The notes under the pieces: generated by a model
The model's input: the letters and a program-made list of their open reading frames with translations, nothing else
The model's database searches: none
Told to the model about the DNA's origin: nothing
Shown: one piece after another, positions 24,728-33,242 of the stretch
Numbering within the stretch: position 1 is the first letter of the stretch
How the letters are laid out: each line of letters starts with the position of its first letter
Origin: Verrucomicrobiota bacterium
Lineage (GTDB): Bacteria; Verrucomicrobiota; Verrucomicrobiia; Opitutales; Opitutaceae
DNA: 64,000 nt
Reading direction: 5' to 3'
Assembly (NCBI GenBank): GCA_023426435.1
Contig: JAFAAS010000082.1
Span: 1 to 64,000, forward strand
Position numbers and translations under genes: made by a program

Positions 24728-26382
24728 TTTCCGCCCCGCCCCGCGCTGTCCGCCACCGCGCCCTTCAATGCGCGTTAGCCTCCTGGTTCGTGCTTGCGGT
24801 GCTCACGCTCGCTGCCCCGCAGGGTCTTCACTTCTTCGACCCCGTGCTTCCGCTCCGCGCAATGCTTCAGTGGCAGGATGGCCTCTCCCCCAACTGGAAC
24901 ACGCTTATTCGTGTCGATCCCGCCGACCTCGCACGCGACCGAGAGGAGTGGCTCGGCTGGTGGTCGCCCGGCACTTCGTTGCTGCTCCTGCCTGGCTTCA
25001 CCGCCGGCTTTGCCCCCGGTCATTTGCTGCGCGCCTTGGCGCTCGCCGCCATCCTCGTTGGCAGCCTCGGTTGGACATACTGGTTCGCCCGCCAACCGCT
25101 GCCACGCCTCTTCCTCTTCGGCTTCGCTGTCTCCATTCCGTGGATGCGTTACGACAGCTCTAGTCTATTTCGCTACTCCGCCGAGGTCCTTGCCTTCGCC
25201 GCCGCTCCATGGGCCTTCAACGCGCTCATCTCGCGCTTCGCTCGCACCGATGGATATCGCCCGCTGCCTCTCGCCGTTCTCGGCGTCCTGCTTGGCTTCA
25301 CCTACTGGCTCAAGTTCAGCCTTTTTCTCACCGTCCTCGCCGCCGCGGTCGCACTCTTCCTCTGGCGCGTGCGCCAGCTCTCATCAGCCGCCAGCCGACT
25401 CGCTGACCTAAGAACGTTCACGCTCTTCGGCGCCTGCCTCGTTTTCGCCCCCCTCGCCTGGCAGCTCTTCGATCGCCAGCACGGCGGCGTCACCCCGCTC
25501 GGCGCGCCGCACGCGCTCGGCTGGTCCTGGGAACATCTGCTCTTCGCGATCGCCAACCCGGCGCTCTCCCTGGCCGACGCGTTCGGCCCATTCTTCTTCG
25601 CCTTCGTCCACCCCGGCGTGCTCAGCCTCGGCGGAAATTCCCTCTCGACAATCGCGTGGTTCGGGCTCCCCGGAGGCATCATACTCATCGCGCTGCTCGC
25701 CCGCGCCGTGCGTCGCCGCCCCGCCTCCGCCGAAGTGTTTCTCGCGGCAGTCTCCCTCGCAGGCATGACGCTCCTGCTCGTCGCACTGTGGATCTTCGCC
25801 GACGTCGACCACATGCCGCGCCACGTCGCGCAAGTCTCCCTCGCCGCCCTCCCCATCGCGCTCGTCGAAGCGTGCGCCGTATGGAATTCCGCCCGCCTGC
25901 GATTCGTCCGATCCTTGCTTGCCGCGGCCGGTCTCGTTTACGTCGCGGCCCCGCTCGCGTTCGGGTTCTGTTACGTCGCCGCGAAGCTCCGGCAGCAGGA
26001 CAACGCCACCCGGTCCCCGCACGCGCTCGCACTCTGGAGCCTCCCACGCGATGCTTCGTTGATTCCGAAACTCGAAGCGCTTCATCGCGCCGATCCTTCC
26101 GCCGTGCTCGTCGTTTCCGATCCTGAGATGACTTTGCTATGGCCAGGACGCGCCATCTGGAGCTTCGCCGGACGCAATGTCGGCGAAGACCTGCAACACA
26201 GCTATCACGGCGTGCCGTCGGATCTGAAATGGTCCGCTTCCAACCGCGTGTCGATGTATGTTCTAGTTCCTCGCGATGGGCAGCTGCCGTCTCCTTTGCA
26301 GCATGACAGGTTCCGCGTCACCGAGATCTCGTGGGAAGGAAAAGATTTCAAGATCCTCGCCGGGCACCTCGAACCGCATTAA
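24724..26382 (+). CDS. Polytopic membrane protein, possible GT-C glycosyltransferase
   Basis: A 552-residue integral membrane protein with about ten hydrophobic spans, for example LASWFVLAVLTLAAP, LALAAILVGSLGWTYWFA, FSLFLTVLAAAVALFLW, LFGACLVFAPLAWQLF, GIILIALLARAV, VSLAGMTLLLVALWIFA and LLAAAGLVYVAAPLAFGF. A soluble C-terminal part of about 110 residues follows. The first periplasmic loop after span 1 is acidic and aromatic (NWNTLIRVDPADLARDREEW), the place where GT-C enzymes carry their catalytic Asp. No named family is recognised. It begins in an ATGA overlap with the GT4-like gene. A polyprenyl-phosphate-sugar-using transferase is the most natural guess; it shows no flippase hallmark. 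Confidence 0.75.
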   Translation: MISAPPRAVRHRALQCALASWFVLAVLTLAAPQGLHFFDPVLPLRAMLQWQDGLSPNWNTLIRVDPADLARDREEWLGWWSPGTSLLLLPGFTAGFAPGHLLRALALAAILVGSLGWTYWFARQPLPRLFLFGFAVSIPWMRYDSSSLFRYSAEVLAFAAAPWAFNALISRFARTDGYRPLPLAVLGVLLGFTYWLKFSLFLTVLAAAVALFLWRVRQLSSAASRLADLRTFTLFGACLVFAPLAWQLFDRQHGGVTPLGAPHALGWSWEHLLFAIANPALSLADAFGPFFFAFVHPGVLSLGGNSLSTIAWFGLPGGIILIALLARAVRRRPASAEVFLAAVSLAGMTLLLVALWIFADVDHMPRHVAQVSLAALPIALVEACAVWNSARLRFVRSLLAAAGLVYVAAPLAFGFCYVAAKLRQQDNATRSPHALALWSLPRDASLIPKLEALHRADPSAVLVVSDPEMTLLWPGRAIWSFAGRNVGEDLQHSYHGVPSDLKWSASNRVSMYVLVPRDGQLPSPLQHDRFRVTEISWEGKDFKILAGHLEPH

Positions 26383-26422
26383 CCCCGTCTCTCCCCCGAT
26401 CGGCCGGACTTCTGCCTCTCCT

Positions 26423-27394
26423 TTGCTACCTTCCGACCTCACACTCCAGATCAACCTCTCTCCGGGCGATCTCGCCTATGCGGAAATGACCGTGCCGCGA
26501 CTGGTCCGCGCGCATCGTTCCGTGCAACATCGCGTCGCAGTCGTCGATCTCTGCCGCCCCCAACGGACGCGTATTTTTAATCCGGATACTCGTCTCCCCG
26601 AGCCTCACTTTTCCGCGCGTGTTCAACGTATTCGAAAACTCGCTGAGCACTTTCGTTCACAGAGTCTCTTCGACGAGATCGTATTTCTCGAACCCCGATC
26701 TCCCCGCTTCGCTCCCCTCGCCGCTCGCTACACCGCTGCCGGCATGACCGAGACCCACGATTACGGCGGCTGCGCGAATATGGCCTACTGGGCCGGCATC
26801 GACGCGCCCAATACGCGCTTTGTCGTTCATTACGACGCCGACATCTGCCTGCACCTAGCCGACGGTTTCGACTGGGCCCTCGAAGCGCTGCGCGTTTGGG
26901 AGCAATATCCGCACGCGGTCTTCGCTACCCCGCGCACCAGCCCGCCAGGATTTGCGAGCACACCCGAAACCGATGCTCCTTCGCTCCACGAGGGTCGCCC
27001 TTTCCAACGCGTTGCCGACGGCTGGCTCAACGATTGGTTCAGCACGCGTTGTTTTCTCGTGGACCGCGAACGCCTCGCGCCGCACCTCCCTCTGATGCGC
27101 GGCCCGCTGGCATGGGAATACCGCCTCCGTCGCTTCCTCGATCGCGGTTACCCTCCCGGCCCGGAAACCTTGCTCTTCCGCGCGCTCGGTCGTCGCGGCT
27201 TGAAACGCCTCAACCTCGCCGACGAGCGCGCGTGGATCCTTCACCCCAACAGCAAACCTCCCGCCTTCCTCGCGCTCCTGCCGCAACTCCTCGAAAAGGT
27301 ATCCGAGGGTCGAATACCCGATCGGCAGCGTGGACATACCGAGATCGATATTGTCGCGTGGCAGGAATTTCTCGCCGCGGCCCCTGCGACTTAA
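26423..27394 (+). CDS. Putative glycosyltransferase, unnamed family ('LQINLS' paralogue 2)
   Basis: A 323-residue protein paralogous to 19273-20328. Shared blocks in the same order are TLQINLSPGDLAYA at the N-terminus, VVHYDADICLHLADGF near residue 137 (DxD-like), DGWLNDWFSTRCFLVDRERL near residue 200, and AWILHPNSKPPAFLALLPQLLE near residue 273. It is shorter in the loop between the last two blocks. The start is TTG at 26423, the only start giving an N-terminus comparable with the paralogue; the frame upstream overlaps the membrane protein gene. Nine bases separate it from the GT4 gene. Glycosyltransferase role is inferred from the DxD and the location. Confidence 0.73.
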   Translation: MLPSDLTLQINLSPGDLAYAEMTVPRLVRAHRSVQHRVAVVDLCRPQRTRIFNPDTRLPEPHFSARVQRIRKLAEHFRSQSLFDEIVFLEPRSPRFAPLAARYTAAGMTETHDYGGCANMAYWAGIDAPNTRFVVHYDADICLHLADGFDWALEALRVWEQYPHAVFATPRTSPPGFASTPETDAPSLHEGRPFQRVADGWLNDWFSTRCFLVDRERLAPHLPLMRGPLAWEYRLRRFLDRGYPPGPETLLFRALGRRGLKRLNLADERAWILHPNSKPPAFLALLPQLLEKVSEGRIPDRQRGHTEIDIVAWQEFLAAAPAT

Positions 27395-27403
27395 CCCACC
27401 GAC

Positions 27404-28429
27404 ATGCGTATCCTGCTCACCGCGGACCCCATGATTCCTGTCCCGCCCGTCGGCTACGGTGGCATCGAGCGCATCGTCGACAGCCTGCTTCGCGAATACC
27501 GCTCCGCCGGCCACGACGTTGCCCTGCTCGCGCATCCCGCCTCGACCGCACCGGCCGACGCCCGTTTCGCCTGGCCCGCGCCCGCGGCGAAGACCGTTCG
27601 CAATGCTCTCGCGCTCCGACGCGCCGCGCGCCGGTTCCGCCCCGACATCATCCACAGCTTTTCCCGTCTCGCCTACCTCCTCCCGATCCTGCCGTCACGA
27701 CAGCGCGTGGTCATGTCCTACCAACGCCACACCGGCGGTCCACAAGTCACGTGGGCGGCGCGTCTCGGCGGACACACGCTCCGATTCACCGGTTGCAGCG
27801 AATTCATCTGCCGAATGGGCCGGCGCGCCGGCGGGGAATGGCACCCCATCCCGAACTTCGTCGAACTTTCGAAGTTCACTTTCGTCCCGCAGGTCGAACC
27901 GGACGCTCCACTTGTCTTCCTCAGCCGCCTCGACGACGTCAAAGCCCCCGATCTCGCCATCGCCATCGCCCGCGCCGCCAAACGCCGTCTGATCCTCGCA
28001 GGCAACCGCGACGAGTCCGGCCCCCAACGGGAGTTCTTCGATCGCGAAGTCGCACCCCACCTCGGCCGCGACGGCATCGAATGGATCGGCGAGGTCGACG
28101 ACGTCGCCAAAAACAACCTGCTCGGCCAAGCCGCCGCGCTCCTCGTTCCCATCCGCTGGGACGAGCCCTTCGGCATCGTCTTCGCCGAAGCGCTCGCCTG
28201 CGGCACGCCGGTGATCTCGTCACCCCGCGGCGCGTTGCCCGAAATCGTCACGCCCGGCGAAACCGGATTCCTGATTCGATCCGTCGAAGAAGGAGTCGCC
28301 GCCGTCGCCCGCCTTCCGCTCATTGATCGCCGCGCCTGCCGCCACCGCGTCGAGGAGCGTTTCACCAGCACCGCAGTCGCCCAGTCCTACCTTGGACTTT
28401 TCTCCCGGATTCAACGGTCGCGCTCGTGA
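27404..28429 (+). CDS. Glycosyltransferase family 4
   Basis: A 341-residue GT4 enzyme. It opens MRILLTADPMIPVPPVGYGG and IERIVDSLLREY, the glycine-rich acceptor-domain start. IIHSFSRLAYLLP follows, then the donor domain with LVFLSRLDDVKAPDLAIAIA, LILAGNRDESGP and the E-x7-E-type site RWDEPFGIVFAEALACGTPV near residue 250. ISSPRGALPEIVTPGETGFL completes the pattern. It ends in a GTGA overlap with methyltransferase 5. Of the GT4 genes here it is among the closest to the canonical pattern. Confidence 0.92.
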   Translation: MRILLTADPMIPVPPVGYGGIERIVDSLLREYRSAGHDVALLAHPASTAPADARFAWPAPAAKTVRNALALRRAARRFRPDIIHSFSRLAYLLPILPSRQRVVMSYQRHTGGPQVTWAARLGGHTLRFTGCSEFICRMGRRAGGEWHPIPNFVELSKFTFVPQVEPDAPLVFLSRLDDVKAPDLAIAIARAAKRRLILAGNRDESGPQREFFDREVAPHLGRDGIEWIGEVDDVAKNNLLGQAAALLVPIRWDEPFGIVFAEALACGTPVISSPRGALPEIVTPGETGFLIRSVEEGVAAVARLPLIDRRACRHRVEERFTSTAVAQSYLGLFSRIQRSRS

Positions 28430-29208
28430 ACGAATTACTGCATTCGACTGCTCGCCTGGCGCACCGCTCGCCCTTCCTCCGCGCGATCGCGCGCAAGGTC
28501 GCCTCCGGCGTAACGCTTTCCCAGTCGTTCCACGGCGGCGTGATCTGCCTCGACGCGGTCGAGCACTCCTGGGCTTGGACCGGCACCCGCTGGCTCGAGA
28601 CGTTCGAACGGCCCGTGCAGGATCGCCTCTGCGAACTCCTCGCCACCCGCTCCCGCTTCGTCGACATTGGCAGCAGCATCGGCGTCATGACGTTGTCCGC
28701 TTTGTTGCGTCTCCCTCACGTCAGCACCGTCTCCATCGACGCCGCCCCACGCGCCATCGACCTGCTGCGTCGCAGTATCCAACGCAACCGCCTCGACGCC
28801 CGCGCGCGCACCGAGAGCTGTGCCGTTTCCAACGGCGAAACGCAGCTCGCCTTCGCCGACGCCGGCTCCTTCACCGGTCATGTCTCGGCGAACGGCGCCG
28901 TGATTCCAGCCACCCCACTTCTCCACGTTCTACAGCAACACGCCGCGGATCCGTGCGTCGTGAAAATTGATATCGAAGGCTATGAGGCCGTCCTGGCCGA
29001 CACCCTTCGCCACATGCCCCCGCTGCCAGGCTCGGTTCTCGTCCTCAAAGCCCATCCGCTCGGTTTCAACGGCTTCGGCGACCCCGTTCGCGTCATCCGC
29101 GCCTTGCAGGATCGCGGCGATGCTCGGGTGCATATGCTCGGAGGCGGCGCCTTCTCGTCCCTCGTGGCCGCCCACTTTCATCAGATCGAAGTGCACTGGG
29201 ACGCGTGA
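28426..29208 (+). CDS. FkbM-family methyltransferase 5
   Basis: A 260-residue FkbM-type methyltransferase. Motif I is FVDIGSSIGVMTLSALLRL near residue 83, where Ser replaces the usual Ala-Asn after the Gly. VSIDAAPRAIDLLRRSI is the ribose-binding strand and VVKIDIEGYEAVLADTL near residue 182 the FkbM signature. The start is GTG in a GTGA overlap with the GT4 gene, and the stop is one base before the next ATG. Unlike the others it carries a Trp-rich stretch, HSWAWTGTRWLETFE, before motif I. Sugar O-methylation is inferred. Confidence 0.88.
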   Translation: MNELLHSTARLAHRSPFLRAIARKVASGVTLSQSFHGGVICLDAVEHSWAWTGTRWLETFERPVQDRLCELLATRSRFVDIGSSIGVMTLSALLRLPHVSTVSIDAAPRAIDLLRRSIQRNRLDARARTESCAVSNGETQLAFADAGSFTGHVSANGAVIPATPLLHVLQQHAADPCVVKIDIEGYEAVLADTLRHMPPLPGSVLVLKAHPLGFNGFGDPVRVIRALQDRGDARVHMLGGGAFSSLVAAHFHQIEVHWDA

Positions 29209-29209
29209 C

Positions 29210-30472
29210 ATGAGACGTGTCTTGATCGTCGCCCCGCATTTTGCCCCGATCAACGCGCCCGACGGCCAGCGCGCACGCACCCTCGCGCCGCACCTCCGCG
29301 AATTTGGCTGGGAACCCCACATCCTCACCGTGGATCCCGCTGCTGCAGAAGCTCCGCTCGAACCCGATCTCTCGCGAACGCTTCCGAACGACCTGCCGGT
29401 CACACGTGTATCCGCAATTTCGACACGCCTCGCGCGTCGTGTCGGGCTCGGCAATATCGCCTGGCGAGCCTGGTTCTCGCTCCGCCGAGCAGGCGACCGC
29501 CTCCTAAACAAACAACGCTTCGATCTCGTCTATTTTTCCACCACTCAATTCGCCTGCCTCCCTCTCGGTCGCATCTGGCAACGTCGCCACGGAACCCCCT
29601 TTGTCATCGATCTCCAGGATCCCTGGCGCAGCGACTTCATGCTCGAGGCCAGCGTTCGTCCGCCCGGCGGCTGGAAATATCGCTTCGCCGCCGCCCAAGC
29701 ACGGCTCCTCGAACCTTGGACCCTGCGGCGGTGCGCGGGCGTCATTTCCGTTTCCCCGACTTATCTGGAAACACTCGCCCGCCGCTATGCGTGGTGGAAC
29801 TCCGCACGCGGGGTCACCATCCCAATGGGTTGGTCCCAAAGAGACTTCGTCGCCGCTTTAACAGGAGCTGGCGCAGAGAAAATCGATCATAACGCGATTC
29901 GCTACATCGGCCGCTTGGGCCCCGATATGTTTTCGTCCTTGGACGTGCTGCTCAACGGTTTCGCTCGCATGCACCGCCACGCTCCGGATCGCCAGTTCCG
30001 CTGCGAGTTTCGCGGCGGCAGTTATGACCCTCGCGCCGCAGAGGGACCCGCCACGAACGCTGCCGCCCGGTATGGCGTAGCGTCCGCGATCACCGAGGAT
30101 CCCTCCCGCATGCCTTATCTGGCCGCTCTTGCTTCTTTGCGATCGGCGGGCGCCAACATCATCCTCGGGTCCGACGATTCTGGATACGCACCTTCAAAAA
30201 TCTGGCTCACCCTCGCTGCCCGCCGCCCATGGATCGCTCTCGCCCGCGTCGGGACAGTTCTACACGCCCTGCTTTCCCCTCATGCAGGCGACTGCGGCCG
30301 GATTGTTGACCCTGCGTCCGACGCCGCTCCCGACGTCATCGCGGAATTCTTCCGCCGTCTCGACCCCTCCCATCGCGGCCCCGCGGATGAAAACCAGCTC
30401 GCCGCGATGGAAGCTCGCGAACTCGCCCGCCGCCACGCTCAGTTCTTCGAAAACGCCCTGAGCACGCGCTAA
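29210..30472 (+). CDS. Glycosyltransferase family 4-like
   Basis: A 420-residue GT-B-like protein. The N-terminus MRRVLIVAPHFAPINAPDGQ is the typical acceptor-domain opening for a group whose members read HFPPxNxxGxxR. FDLVYFSTTQFACLPLGRIW and TPFVIDLQDPWRSDF near residue 140 are also characteristic. In the donor half, AIRYIGRLGPDMFSSLDVLL and GANIILGSDDSGYAPSKIW replace the usual E-x7-E; the site reads SDDSGYAPSK, so nucleotide binding may differ. It begins one base after methyltransferase 5 and overlaps the polymerase-like gene by one base (TAATG). Confidence 0.82.
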   Translation: MRRVLIVAPHFAPINAPDGQRARTLAPHLREFGWEPHILTVDPAAAEAPLEPDLSRTLPNDLPVTRVSAISTRLARRVGLGNIAWRAWFSLRRAGDRLLNKQRFDLVYFSTTQFACLPLGRIWQRRHGTPFVIDLQDPWRSDFMLEASVRPPGGWKYRFAAAQARLLEPWTLRRCAGVISVSPTYLETLARRYAWWNSARGVTIPMGWSQRDFVAALTGAGAEKIDHNAIRYIGRLGPDMFSSLDVLLNGFARMHRHAPDRQFRCEFRGGSYDPRAAEGPATNAAARYGVASAITEDPSRMPYLAALASLRSAGANIILGSDDSGYAPSKIWLTLAARRPWIALARVGTVLHALLSPHAGDCGRIVDPASDAAPDVIAEFFRRLDPSHRGPADENQLAAMEARELARRHAQFFENALSTR

Positions 30473-32016
30473 TGGAACAGCCAAAACTCCAGTTCAGCTA
30501 CGAGACACGGCTGTCCGACCTCGCCACGCAGCTGCGTGCCCTGCTGAAAAAGGTCTTTCCAATTTTCGCCGTCATCCTCACCTGCGTCTCGGGATATCTC
30601 TTCGTGAGCAACCGGCCGGGGGCCCCGACATTCGCCCTGCTTTCCGCCGGAGTATTGATCGGCCTCAACGTGTGGCGTAAAGCCGGCACCGGGTTGCCGG
30701 TGCTGCCGATGATGTGCGCGCAACACTTGGTCGCCTATGGATTGCCCATTCTTGTGCGACACCCCGTCGTCCAAGCCTACCCCGCCGAAACCTCTCTGCG
30801 CGCCGGCATCGAGCTGCTGGGCTTCCTCGGAGCCATGAGCGCCGGATGGTGGTTCGCCGTGCACAACGCCACCCCAGCGCGCCCCACGGCACGGCTCCTC
30901 AACATCATGGTGACGGAGGGCATGGCAGGCCTGCGCCGCCTGGGGTTTGCTATGCTCGGCATCGGCACCGCCTACCAACTGCTCTCTGCCGTCGGCCTCC
31001 TCGGCGCCGTGTTCGCCCTATTGCCCGCCGGATCCTTTCCCATCGCTTTCGCTCTCGTGAGCGCGGTCACATCATGCGGGCTATTTTTGCTCAGCGTTTT
31101 GCTTTCGTCAGGCGTGCTCACGCCTCCCCAGAAAAGTTCATTCTGGATTCTACTCACCATTAACGCGCTGATTTCCGCCTCCGGCTTCCTGCTTTCCTCC
31201 GTCGGCATCCTCCTGTTCTCCGTCGCCATCGGTCTTTTCTGGGGCAGCGGTCGCATGCCGTGGCGCTTTGTCGTCGGCGTCGGTTGCGCACTCGCCTTCC
31301 TCAACCTCGGCAAGTTCGAAATGCGTGGCCTGTATTGGCAAAACGAGGACGAACAAATCGAGCCCACGACGCTCTTCAACATGCCCGACCGTTACCTCCA
31401 ATGGTTCGAAGCCAGTTGGACGATCATGACGGCCACGGAGGAAACCGCTAACGACTTGTGGGAATCCAACTACATCCGGAAGGACGCAGAGGAAAGTCCG
31501 GGCCAAAGCCTCCTGATGCGCGTCAACAACCTGCAGAACATCCTCTACGTAATCGACCGCATGGATTCGAACCTGGTCGAACCCCTTCGCGGGAAAACTT
31601 ACACCCTCATCCCCGCCCTCCTCGTTCCCCGCATCCTGTGGCCGAGCAAACCCCGCTCCCACGAAGGTCAGGTGCTCCTCAACGTCCACTTCGGTCGCCA
31701 GTCCCTCGACAGCACCTTTGTCACTTACATCGCCTGGGGCCTCCTCGCTGAAGCCTATGGCAACTTCGGACCGTTCGTCGGCTGCCTTCTGGTCGGCTCC
31801 GTGATCGGCTGGCTCTTCGGTCTTCTCGAAAAAAAATCCAGCAACAAACCTCTCCTCTCCCTCGAGGGCTTCCTCGCTTTCATCGTCTTCGTCTCGATCG
31901 CCAATTCATTCGAGATGGTCTCCAGCGTTCTCATCACCTCGACGTTTCAAGCCGTGTTGCCCGTTGCCGTGATCGGGTCGTTCTTCACGCGCCGTTTCAG
32001 CCTGAACACGCCGTGA
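30472..32016 (+). CDS. Wzy-type O-antigen/oligosaccharide repeat-unit polymerase (probable)
   Basis: A 514-residue inner-membrane protein with about ten spans (IFAVILTCVSGYLFV, FALLSAGVLIGLNVW, LGFLGAMSAGWWFAV, FALVSAVTSCGLFLLSVLL, ISASGFLLSSVGILLFSVAIG, FVGCLLVGSVIGWLF, FLAFIVFVSIANSF and others). A large periplasmic loop lies between about residues 285 and 405. The loop and following span contain TYTLIPALLVPRILWPSKPR, which matches the PRxxWPxKP motif of Wzy-like polymerases of bacterial polysaccharides. It would join repeat units on the periplasmic side. It sits between two GT4 genes (TAATG before, GTGA after). No named gene symbol is justified because Wzy proteins diverge widely. Confidence 0.78.
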   Translation: MEQPKLQFSYETRLSDLATQLRALLKKVFPIFAVILTCVSGYLFVSNRPGAPTFALLSAGVLIGLNVWRKAGTGLPVLPMMCAQHLVAYGLPILVRHPVVQAYPAETSLRAGIELLGFLGAMSAGWWFAVHNATPARPTARLLNIMVTEGMAGLRRLGFAMLGIGTAYQLLSAVGLLGAVFALLPAGSFPIAFALVSAVTSCGLFLLSVLLSSGVLTPPQKSSFWILLTINALISASGFLLSSVGILLFSVAIGLFWGSGRMPWRFVVGVGCALAFLNLGKFEMRGLYWQNEDEQIEPTTLFNMPDRYLQWFEASWTIMTATEETANDLWESNYIRKDAEESPGQSLLMRVNNLQNILYVIDRMDSNLVEPLRGKTYTLIPALLVPRILWPSKPRSHEGQVLLNVHFGRQSLDSTFVTYIAWGLLAEAYGNFGPFVGCLLVGSVIGWLFGLLEKKSSNKPLLSLEGFLAFIVFVSIANSFEMVSSVLITSTFQAVLPVAVIGSFFTRRFSLNTP

Positions 32017-33242
32017 CGTCGCTTCCATCCTCCTCGACCGCAGCCGAACGCCCGCGCCTCGCGATCGTCCTGTCTCACCCTACTCAATACTACAGCCCGT
32101 GGTTCCGCTGGCTGCGCCAGCAAACGCCCTTCACGCTTCGGGTCTTCTATCTCTGGGAATTCGGCGTCACCGCTCAACGCGATCCCGAGTTTCAGAAAAC
32201 CTTCCGCTGGGATGTCGATCTTCTCAACGGCTACGAACACGAGTTCGTTCCCAACGTCTCACGCGATCCCGGCACCCACCACTTCAACGGACTGCGCAAC
32301 CCCACGCTCACTTCGCGACTCTCCGCGTTCTCGCCGAACGCCATTCTCCTCTTCGGCTACGCGCACGCGGCTCACCTCCGCCTCATCCTCTGGGCCCGCC
32401 GCCGGGGCATCCCGCTCGTCTTCCGCGGCGACTCTCACTTCATCGGCCGTCCACGTCCACCGCTTCTCACACGCACCGCGCTTCGCCTCCTCTACGCCCA
32501 ATTCGCCGCCTTCACCTACGTCGGAGCCGCCAACCTCAACTACTTCACCACGCTCGGCGTTCCATCCCGGAAACTCTTCTTCGCCCCCCACTCCGTCGAT
32601 CACACTCGCTTCAATCCCTCGCTCAAACCTTATCGCGACGACGCGGCCGAGCTCCGCTCATCTCTCGGCCTCGCCTCCTCCACGCGAGTCGTCCTCTTCG
32701 CCGGCAAACTCCTTCCCGCCAAGCAACCGCTCGAACTCCTCGACGCCTACCTTTCTTCCCCCGCCGACGATCACGCGCTGGTGTTTGTCGGCGATGGCTC
32801 GGAAAAAAGCGCCCTGCAGGAGCGAGCCCGTGCCGCCCGCTCCCATCGCGTGTTCTTCCTTCCGTTCGCCAACCAGTCCGAGATGCCGTCGCGCTACCTC
32901 GCCGCCAACATCTTCGCGCTTCCCTCTCGCGGGCTCTACGAAACCTGGGGCCTCGCCGTGAACGAGGCCATGCACATGGGCCTCCCGTCGCTCGTCAGCA
33001 ATCACGTCGGCTGCCAACGCGATCTGGTGACCGATGGCGAAACAGGCTGGGTCTTCCGCGCCAACGACCCCGATCACCTCCGGGAACGCCTCGCCGCCGC
33101 CCTCCGCGCCGACCTCGCGCCTTTCCGTCGAAACGTCGCGTCACGAATCGCCGGATACACCTACCCGCAGACCACCGCCGGACTCGTCGCGGCCCTCAAT
33201 CGACTTCTTCCCTCCCGCTCTTCGTTGCTTCTCGAATCGTGA
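32013..33242 (+). CDS. Glycosyltransferase family 4
   Basis: A 409-residue GT4 enzyme. It starts (GTG, GTGA overlap) with a short Ser-rich lead, then RLAIVLSHPTQYYSPWFRWL, the opening of a recognisable GT4 subgroup. NAILLFGYAHAAHLRLILWA and GIPLVFRGDSHFIGRPR complete the acceptor domain. Donor-domain landmarks are VVLFAGKLLPAKQPLELLDA, LVFVGDGSEKSALQE and the site PSRGLYETWGLAVNEAMHMGLP with the E-x7-E pair near residue 310. SNHVGCQRDLVTDGETGWVF closes the family pattern. Next gene overlaps by GTGA. Confidence 0.92.
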   Translation: MTSLPSSSTAAERPRLAIVLSHPTQYYSPWFRWLRQQTPFTLRVFYLWEFGVTAQRDPEFQKTFRWDVDLLNGYEHEFVPNVSRDPGTHHFNGLRNPTLTSRLSAFSPNAILLFGYAHAAHLRLILWARRRGIPLVFRGDSHFIGRPRPPLLTRTALRLLYAQFAAFTYVGAANLNYFTTLGVPSRKLFFAPHSVDHTRFNPSLKPYRDDAAELRSSLGLASSTRVVLFAGKLLPAKQPLELLDAYLSSPADDHALVFVGDGSEKSALQERARAARSHRVFFLPFANQSEMPSRYLAANIFALPSRGLYETWGLAVNEAMHMGLPSLVSNHVGCQRDLVTDGETGWVFRANDPDHLRERLAAALRADLAPFRRNVASRIAGYTYPQTTAGLVAALNRLLPSRSSLLLES

